A stretch of DNA of 11,190 bases from Actinomortierella ambigua (taxonomy: Eukaryota; Mortierellomycota; Mortierellomycetes; Mortierellales; Mortierellaceae). Below are positions 1 through 6,409 of this stretch, in pieces (the first letter of the stretch is position 1; every line of letters starts with the position of its first letter). The notes beneath the pieces are model-generated. The model was not told the DNA's origin and did no database searches. It saw nothing but the letters and a program-made list of their open reading frames with translations. The position numbers were made by a program, and so were the translations under genes. The stretch spans positions 1 to 11,190 of the forward strand of contig JAAAJB010000834.1 of the NCBI GenBank assembly GCA_016098155.1. Reading direction: 5' to 3'.

Positions 1-2513
1 TCTTCTATCGAGACCGGGACCGCGTCAAACAGTTTCTCGTCATTGAAAGCGAAGATAGGAGTATGTTGAGGAGGGCGAGGAATCAATGCCGACTCTGATA
101 AGATCCGGTCATGGAAAGCGTGCTTCAGACTAGGTAGGACTACATACTCCCACCAGTGCCCAAGGTCAGAAGCTGGGTGTGGCAGGCTGAGAGAGTCAAA
201 GATCGCGCCATGAAACTCTGGGTCATTCTGCTGAAAGTAATTCACCGCAGCACGTAATGCAAATGGCTCATCCAGAACAGTCTTCATCGTTTCGCCATCT
301 TCCATGATCCGCCCAACAGAGGCCTCCACAAGCGGCGCCTCCTCATGGTTCAAAACCACAGATCGTCCTTTCAGGAAATGCGACAATACAAAAAACTGGA
401 GCACAGTCCGGACGTTTTGAAATTTTTCGTACCGCTCTTGATTTTGTTGGATCAGGTCGACCATTCGTATAATGTCGTAAACAATGTTTCCAGCCCAGAA
501 ATATCTGTTGCTCGTTGATATCAGCCTACGCTCTGTTTCCATGACCACCTCTCTCCAATCGATATTACTGTCGTTGTATTTGTTGCCAGACCTAATCATG
601 CTCTCTGTCATACAATGAAAACTGGTTGTTAGTCCAATTGATTTCATCAACTTATTTCCACTCCATCCTTCCTCTCCTCGGAACATGTAGCAATAGACAC
701 ATTGACCATACTTACCAATTCCATAGACAATGGGCGCGAGGCGCCCACGCAAGCGTTCAAACAGCAGTGGGATCGATTCTTCTGGCACACAAACATCGAA
801 AAATGATTTGGATTCCTCGGTGGACAGCGAGCGACGCACAAGAGCTCGGTAGTTCTGAACTTGTTCGAGCGAAGTCCAACCTTCGAAATCACTGAATAGG
901 CCGAGCCGGTCGGCATATCTTTTGGGACCTACAGCCGAGCCTGCCTGCCATTCCATCTCGTAAATACTGAGACCCGTTCCACAAGGTACCACGCAAATCC
1001 GCGATTGATCGGCAGACATACGGCACAACCCCTGAACGAAAGGGGAGAGAATCGGCCGCCGATATTTCTCATCGGAAGCAGCAGTAGTCACCAAGGGTGC
1101 TAGATGTGAAACGTAGATTCCCCAGATGTCGGTACCGAGAGTTTGCGCCTCGTCAATCACCAGAGGGACCTTGGACCAAGAGACTTTAGAAGGCGATTTG
1201 GAGTCGAGGTCTTGCAGGCGTGAGTAAAGGCTAGAGAATCGGTCTTGGACGAAGGCTTCCATGGTCGCGATGTCCATTTGGCGCGAGTGGATCACATCCG
1301 CAATCGGGCTAAACAGGGTAGAAAACATATCTCCAACATTCATGCCCACGGGAGCAATTTGCAACAACATCCACTGTTTGCAAGTAAACGTCGTTCCTTC
1401 GCGCTCCGCAATATCAAGGCAATGGCCCAAAACCATGATACGACAGAGTACAAGACTCATCGCCAGGATGTGAACTTGAGCGTTGGCATCATGGTCACCG
1501 CTTCCGTATCTTTGCCCGTGGGTTTTGATCGATTGGTGGAAAATGATGAGATCTCTGGAGCCCCAGTCCTCCTCGCTTCCATTGAAATAGAAGCCCCAGG
1601 TCTTGGAGAGCATCTCGAGCACTGTTCTTGTTTTTCCACACCCTGAAACGCCAAAGAGACCAAGTAATGGAAAAGACTGCTCCCGAATCCTTTCGAGCAC
1701 CCTGTCGGCAGTGCTGGGGGGGCTCTGTGTCTCGCGCGACTCTGGCAAGTTGAGCAACAACAAACTCGATTGGCCTGGACCCGAGCGACGACTCACTGAG
1801 GGTAGGCCCCCAAGTCGTCCCTCGGCTGTCGGGATGTTCCTGCAAGCTTTGACGAACTTGATGAGGCCCTCGTATGTTATCACACCAGGCGTGAAGATGT
1901 TGCCTTCAATCTTTGCAACACATTTTTGCCAGTCTTCGGCCATTTGAACAGGATTAGAATGCAGCGAGTGTTAGTCCACTTTCATGGGCGTCGACATTTG
2001 ATCATCACAGTGCGGGCACCACATGGGAACTGCATATCAACCGACCAACTCACCTGACAAAAACGGAAAAGTGTGAGGTGCAAAGGCTACATCGATGTAA
2101 TTAGTTGCATAGGATTAGCAGTTTGACGAAAACCCGGGAGATGCATCAAGACAGCAAATTGTGCGTGCATTACATGTGGGAGGAGGTCGCTGGACAATGA
2201 TGTGGATTGTTTTTTTGACTAGCGGGCCCTCAAAGAGTTCAGAGAGCTCGCGCGTCGCCTTCAGTTCCTTCTTCTCAAGGATCTGGTCTAAGAGGATGGG
2301 CTGTTTGTTGTTGTCGTCGCCATCAGGAATGGACACACGCCAGAGGGCGAGGTCCATAGCATCAACCCCGTTCAACTTGTTAGGAATCTCGGCCTTGATA
2401 AGTTCCTTGAGGTCGTCAACAGTGCCACTGGGTGGAGCCTTGACAGAGAACGCGTTGAAGGTGGTCTCTCCATCAACAAGGCAGGACAGGGTGAGGGTGG
2501 TGGGAGTGGCCAT
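1..2513 (-). CDS. Crinkler (CRN) family protein: ubiquitin-like header plus P-loop NTPase, 3' end outside the window
   Basis: Proposed exons are 2513-2174, 2086-2054, 1933-716 and 604 to the left edge, giving at least 731 residues with the frame still open at position 1. The start at 2513 opens with MATPTTLTLSCLVDGE in a good context (AAC before ATG, G after). Residues 1-113 match the fungal CRN header: a ubiquitin-like fold containing LALWRVSIPDGDD and ending KKTIHIIVQRPPP. The body carries Walker A GVSGCGKT (1652-1629) followed by WGFYFNGSEEDWGS, a Walker B-like LVIDEAQ (1163-1143), CGTGLSI (983-963) and a helical region with LDEPFALRAAVNYF (about 275-234). From family knowledge, such proteins usually end in a restriction-endonuclease-like domain, which would lie beyond the left edge; known CRNs are secreted or intracellular effectors that act on host nuclei or in genome conflict. 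No classical signal peptide is visible. The family call is strong. Joining the header to the body depends on two predicted introns; the body could instead start at its own ATG (1943). Confidence 0.82.
605..715 (-). other. Predicted CRN intron 3 (111 bases, stop-free)
   Basis: The donor is GTAAGT (715-710), with branch CTAAC (632-628) and acceptor GACAG ending at 605, 24 bases after the branch adenine. Removing it joins PIVYGI to ESMIRSG, which matches the pattern I recall in relatives (R-x-R-P-I-V-x-A-I-E-x-I-I) better than the read-through does. The intron has no in-frame stop and a length divisible by three, so retention would insert 37 residues without a frameshift. Confidence 0.7.
1934..2053 (-). 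other. Predicted CRN intron 2 (120 bases)
   Basis: The donor is CAG followed by GTGAGT, a near-perfect match. Branch candidates are CTAAC (1974-1970) and CTAAT (1957-1953). The first AG after them is in GAAG, ending at 1934. The header and body reading frames are in the same register, and this intron removes the in-frame TAA at 1973-1971. The acceptor is non-ideal (AAG rather than CAG or TAG), so the 3' boundary is less certain than the donor. Confidence 0.5.
2087..2173 (-). other. Predicted CRN intron 1 (87 bases)
   Basis: On the minus strand the donor is GTAATG, directly after the header motif VQRPPPT. Branch-like CTAAT motifs occur twice near the 3' side, and the acceptor is GATGTAG about 15 bases after the second. 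Reading through would hit an in-frame TAA at 2117-2115, so splicing is needed to reach the body. The donor is weaker than GTAAGT. An alternative acceptor at 2054 (TTTTTGTCAG) has a better pyrimidine tract and also keeps the frame. Confidence 0.5.
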
Positions 2514-2640
2514 GTTGTGGAGTATGGAGGTGGGAAGGTCAAGGAGAAATGATAATTGTTGTGGAAAAGAGAAAGAGAGGAGAAGTGGCAAATGGGAGGG
2601 GTGCGGCGTGGGAATAGGAGAGGCGGCTCGGCGCATCGGC
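2514..2640 (-). promoter_or_regulatory. Pyrimidine-rich leader upstream of the CRN gene
   Basis: On the minus strand, the roughly 125 bases before the ATG are dominated by C and T, including a TCTCTTTCTCTTTTCC stretch near 2580-2562. CT blocks just before the start are common in filamentous and early-diverging fungal promoters and leaders. I see no clear TATA box in this part. An in-frame upstream ATG at 2675 would add 54 residues of this CT-encoded sequence, but it has no family support, so the start at 2513 was preferred. Confidence 0.4.
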
Positions 2641-2967
2641 TGAACTATTATGTCACCGAAAATCACGGATCGCAATAGCAGCGTGCGAGATGGCTCTATG
2701 TGGAGAAATTAAGCTAGTCTTACTAGGTCGCCTGCTTTTTAGCCATCGTCCTCCATGTGTCTCTTGCCACCTGTAAGTGCTGCTTGGTTGGGTGAAGAGG
2801 ATGCACTTGTTGCCTGCTAGTCCTTGCTCTTGCCATCCCTCTCCATTCAGGCCTAGCTGCCGTCCTTTCATCGGCTGCAAATAGAGCGGTCGCTCATGCT
2901 GATCCACTGTCGATTTCACAATAATATTGCAAATATTTTGGCCAGCAAAGACAGTAATTAATTGTCG
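2641..2967. other. Divergent intergenic region without a recognisable gene
   Basis: This stretch lies between the minus-strand CRN gene and the plus-strand gene remnant. Open frames of about 160 codons exist on the minus strand, but their translations are compositionally unremarkable, resemble no family I know and overlap the remnant. An AT-rich patch (about 2918-2964, with AATAATATTGCAAATATTTT) directly precedes the remnant's ATG and could be its old promoter. I see no RNA gene. Confidence 0.4.
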
Positions 2968-3391
2968 ATGGCGCACACGGTTTACAATACTATGGGAGAG
3001 AACCCCATCCCTCCCTCTTCTTCTGCCGACACTACAGGCACTATCAGTCGTCTCCAAGGTCGCTTGCAGCGGGCTCGTAGCAGTTACGCGAGGACCACTG
3101 ATGGCATCGGCCAACAAGAAGACGCCCTTAGCGCTGCCCAGCAAGATTAGACCGCGATCACCACGGAAGATGAGAAGGACGGCATTTTAACCGCTTCCCA
3201 AGAAGGCCATCCGACTGATTGGGGACGAAAGAACAGACATCTCGAGGCTGCAAGAGGACATCACAACACTCGGACTACCGCACCTCATGCAGCAAGACGG
3301 TATATCGGCCTCATCCTCCTTTCGTTCCCACAACACCATCAACACTCGAGCTGGACTCCCTTCAGGGCTCTGGCTCCCTTTATCCTTGTAG
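2968..3391 (+). pseudogene. Remnant of a small coiled-coil protein gene (stop plus frameshift)
   Basis: Reading starts at ATG 2968 (MAHTVYNTMGENPIPPSSS), runs into a helical stretch with SRLQGRLQRARSSYARTTDG, and meets TAG at 3148-3150. The same frame continues protein-like (TAITTEDEKDGILTASQ) until about 3200. There a shift into another frame gives KKAIRLIGDERTDISRLQED, then LGLPHLMQQDG, ending at TAG 3389-3391. The alternation of charged and leucine residues on both sides of each break, and the recurrence of ISRLQ, suggest one original coiled-coil reading frame. I do not recognise the family; an N-terminal gag-like protein of a retroelement is one possibility. It sits just upstream of the M3 peptidase promoter. 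A functional intron explanation is possible, but I see no good donor near the stop. Confidence 0.4.
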
Positions 3392-3435
3392 GACATTATG
3401 TCGTTCTGCATGGGATGGGACAAAGGGCGAAAGCC

Positions 3436-3444
3436 TATTATATA
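3436..3444 (+). promoter_or_regulatory. TATA-like box of the M3 peptidase gene
   Basis: TATTATATA lies 109 bases before the chosen ATG at 3553, a reasonable distance for a fungal core promoter. It also makes the upstream in-frame ATG at 3415 an unlikely translation start, because that ATG precedes the box. Confidence 0.4.
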
Positions 3445-3552
3445 GAACCGAAGCTGCGGAGTGGCTTGGCCCAGACGACAGCAGAGTCGAGACAAAAGGA
3501 CCCGACTTTATTTCAGTTCCTTGTCCCTTTCCCAACCGAATTCTCCTTGGTC

Positions 3553-6241
3553 ATGCTTCGCTCCGTCCGTCTCTCCTCATTCAGGGCAACACACTCACTG
3601 GGCTCTATCCGCCACCAGTCGAGCAGGGCTGGTCAACTTGGTCGCCATGCACCTTCTCCGCCGCATCTGATTCGTCCCAATGCCAATGCCAATGCATGGC
3701 GAGGCTCTGCCTTTGCTTCAATGGCTCGGAACCACCCATTGCGGGTTGTTTCCGTAGGCCCTCTCACTATCCGCAGAGCACTCGCCACCATCACCAACAC
3801 GCCAACAAGGGCCGCCTCCACTGCCTCTCGTGACCCCGAGTTTGAATCCAACCCGATCCTCAACTGGACAAAGTTCCCCAACTACTCCGCCGTGCAGGAT
3901 GACCATGTTGTGCCAGCTGTGCAGGCGCTGGTCAAGGAGATCGAGACCAAGTTTCTGGAACGTTCCAAGCATTTCGAGCCCTCATGGGAAGGCACGCTGG
4001 GCAAGATTCAGGATCTGGAGGATGATCTTGAGCGTGCATCAGGCCTGATCACCCACCTGTCGATGGTCCGAGATTCGCCCAAGCTTCGTGAGGCCCTTGC
4101 CGAGATCCAGCCCATGATTGTCCGTGTGTCGTTGCTGATGGGCCAGTCACTCGAGCTTTACGACGCTCTGAACCAGCTCAAGTCCAACCCGGATTCCTGG
4201 GCGAAACTCGACAAGGAACAGCAGCATATTGTGGACAAGACCTTGCAGGGACTGGAGCTGTCGGGTGTCGCATTTGGATTGCCGGGCGAGGGCAATGCCG
4301 AAAAGAAGGCAACGTTCAACAAGCTGCAGGAAGAAAAGGCCCAGCTCAGCCTCAAGTTTGGCAACAACGTTCAGGATGCCACTAGGGCTTTTGCTCACTT
4401 GATCCACGACAAGGCTGAGCTCGATGGTTGCCCCAAAAGTCTCCTTACTGCTATGGCACAAAATGCAAAGAAGCGTGGACTCGGCGATGGCAATGCAGGT
4501 ACGTTCTCCCTCTCCACCGTCCTGCCCCTCCCCCTTTTTTTGTCATGTTACTATCATTGTGGTGATAGAGACACGCTAAAGCAGTATTTTTTTTGTCGCC
4601 CGTCATCTACCTTAGAATCTGGACCTTGGGCTGTCACCTTGGATGCCCCGACATACGTACCTTTTATGATGAACTGCAAGAAGCGAGATCTTCGACAAAT
4701 GGTAAGCCAGCCAGTTGCTCGTCGATTGGAGGCATCAAAATTGTGTTTGCTCCCTATGTACTCATGGATAGCACTTTATCGCCTTTCATTGTGCTCAACT
4801 TTAAACCAAATAGGTGTACATGGCTTATGTTACTCGTGCATCGTCAGGCAACTTGGACAACGAGCTCATCATCAACAATATCTTGTTGTGTCGAGATCAG
4901 GAGGCAAAGATGCTGGGCTTCAACAACTATGGCGAGCTTGCCACTAGCAGAATGGCGACGTCGGTCCCCATGGCTTCCAAGATGCTGGAGGAGCTCTATG
5001 AGGCGACCGCCCCCGCAGCCCAGAAGGAACTAGCTGAGCTGACCGAGTTTGCCAACCGACAGCTGAAACACCCAACGCCGCTTCGACCTTGGGACACTGC
5101 CTATGTTGGCGAGGAGTTTAGTAAGAATCGTCTTCGCTATTCGGCCGATCAGATCTCGGAATATCTGGTGTTCCCCCGAGTAATGCAAACCATGTTTGAC
5201 GTGGCCAAGGAGAACTTTAGCATTGATGTCGCAGAGCTTTCAGCGAGCGAGATTGCCCAGGAGGGCATCACAACGTGGAACAAGGACGTCAAAGTCTACA
5301 AGGTCGAGGAGGCGGATGCCAAGGGCTCGAAGAAGCTGCTCGCTTATTTCCTCGGTGACTTTTACAGCCGAAGCGAGGAGAAAAAGTCGGGTGCATGGAT
5401 GGATATTTGCGTGACCAGGATGAAGGACACACACGCACCCGAGGCTCGTGTCCCTATCGCATACATGATTTGCAACCAGCCACCACCTACCTCCGAGTCA
5501 GAGCCATCGCGGATGAAATTCCAGGATGTCACTACCCTCTTCCACGAGTTTGGACACTGTCTGCAGCACATGCTGACCAAGGTCGACTATCCTCAAGCAT
5601 CGGGCATCAAGGGTGTTGAGTGGACATTTGTCGAGATTGCGAGCCAGTTTATGGAGAACTTTACGTTTGAGGACAAGTGGTTGAACATGATGGGCCGTCA
5701 CTACAAGACCGGTTCACCCATGCCTGAGGATATGAAGACATCTATTCAAATGAGCAGGACCTGTTTGGCAGGCATGGCCATGATGCGGCAGCTTCACTTT
5801 TCGATGCTGGATCTCAAGCTGCACACAGATTACATTCCTCAAGACGTCATCTCGGATGAGACTACCCGTGTCTACGACATGGATGCCGAGTTGGCCAAGA
5901 AGACATGCTTGGTGCCTCGACTAGAGGAGGACCGTTTCTTGTGTGGATTCAGTCACATCTTTGCTGGTGGGTATGCAGCCGCATATTACAGCTACAAGTT
6001 TTCCGAGATTTACTCGAGCGACGCTTACGCGGCTTTGGAGGAAGCGGCTAAAGTTTCGCCAGAAGAGCGCAGTAAAGTTGGCGCAAGGTATCGCAACACC
6101 GTACTAGCCCTTGGAGGGGCCACCCACCCGCGAGACGTCTATACGCTTTTCCGCGGACGCCCTGATGCAAAGCCCGAGCATCTGCTGCGTCATTCAGGAT
6201 TACTTTCAACCCCCTCAACAAGCCAACATACATCGCCATAG
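3553..6241 (+). CDS. M3 family zinc metallopeptidase, oligopeptidase A-like, probably mitochondrial
   Basis: Exons are 3553-4498, 4616-4701 and 4814-6241, giving 819 residues. The protein should cleave short peptides, such as spent presequences, inside an organelle. The catalytic HEFGH is at residues 588-592 (5543-5557). The downstream zinc ligand is the first Glu of VEIASQFMEN (residue 618), and the HIFAGGYAAAYYSY substrate-side motif begins at 725. WAVTLDAPTYVPFM spans exon 2, and the C-terminal FRGRPDAKPEHLLRHSG is typical. The pattern follows bacterial OpdA (about 680 residues) and plant organellar oligopeptidase rather than thimet oligopeptidase or the mitochondrial intermediate peptidase. 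About 96 extra N-terminal residues are rich in Arg, Ser and Ala with few acidic residues and open with MLRSVRLSSFRATHS, a mitochondrial-type presequence. ATG 3553 has G at -3; the in-frame ATG at 3415 gives no presequence and lies before the TATA-like box. The C-terminus has a short Ser/Thr-rich tail. All key residues are present. Confidence 0.93.
4499..4615 (+). other. M3 peptidase intron 1 (117 bases, stop-free)
   Basis: The donor is GTACGT after GCAG, and the acceptor is CTACCTTAG ending at 4615. Pyrimidine runs (4529-4541 and 4587-4595) lie inside. Splicing joins GDGNA to ESGPWAVTLDAP, restoring the conserved family block; the unspliced frame puts 39 unrelated residues there. Length divisible by three and no in-frame stop mean retention would not break the frame. 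Confidence 0.88.
4702..4813 (+). other. M3 peptidase intron 2 (112 bases)
   Basis: The donor is GTAAGC directly after CAAATG and the acceptor is CCAAATAG ending at 4813. Splicing joins DLRQM to VYMAYVTRAS, which matches the family pattern (LR-x-x-VY-x-AY-x-TRAS). Retention shifts the frame and ends at a stop at 4945-4947, truncating the protein before the zinc site. Confidence 0.92.
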
Positions 6242-6286
6242 GCGTACCTTTTTTGTCTCGTCTTTTTTTAATTTTTTAAAGAAAGG

Positions 6287-6292
6287 TTTATT
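6287..6292 (-). promoter_or_regulatory. Possible AATAAA poly(A) signal of the Q-rich gene
   Basis: AATAAA on the minus strand lies about 118 bases after the Q-rich stop codon, a plausible fungal 3' untranslated length. It falls inside the presumed 3' untranslated region of the peptidase, so the two transcripts would overlap. Confidence 0.35.
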
Positions 6293-6322
6293 ATTTTTAG
6301 AGTTGTATATTTGTTGGAATTT

Positions 6323-6365
6323 GTTGTACAGATGGGTATGGTACAACCCCCCCTTTTGAAGGGGG
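6323..6365 (+). terminator. Two adjacent hairpins in the shared 3' region
   Basis: The first hairpin pairs GTTGTAC (6323-6329) with GTACAAC (6341-6347) around an 11-base loop. The second pairs CCCCCTT (6349-6355) with AAGGGGG (6359-6365) around a three-base loop. They sit back to back between convergent genes, where they could affect 3' end formation or transcript stability on either strand. Function is inferred from position only; polymerase II genes do not need hairpin terminators. Confidence 0.4.
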
Positions 6366-6409
6366 AGAATACAAGAAAGTAATGTGATGCATGGGTACCC
6401 TCCACTCGT

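Larger units (their letters stand above)
6242..6409. other. Convergent intergenic region between two 3' ends
   Basis: The plus-strand peptidase and the minus-strand Q-rich gene end 168 bases apart, so their 3' untranslated regions very likely overlap. The part near the peptidase is T-rich (6249-6299). The part near the other gene holds two hairpins and a C7 run. Confidence 0.6.

Noticed and set aside
1495..1845. 116-codon minus-strand frame, and other frames within 1245-1947
   Set aside because: All are shadows of the CRN NTPase reading frame, which carries the Walker motifs.
2653..3144. 163-codon open frame on the minus strand
   Set aside because: The translation has no recognisable pattern, crosses the divergent promoter region and overlaps the more protein-like remnant on the other strand.
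3415..3552. Upstream in-frame ATG of the M3 peptidase
   Set aside because: It would add 46 residues with no family similarity, would bury the presequence, and lies before the TATA-like box.
6303..6312. TGTATATT in the peptidase 3' region as a Puf3-type site
   Set aside because: It differs from TGTANATA in the last base and is a single short match.
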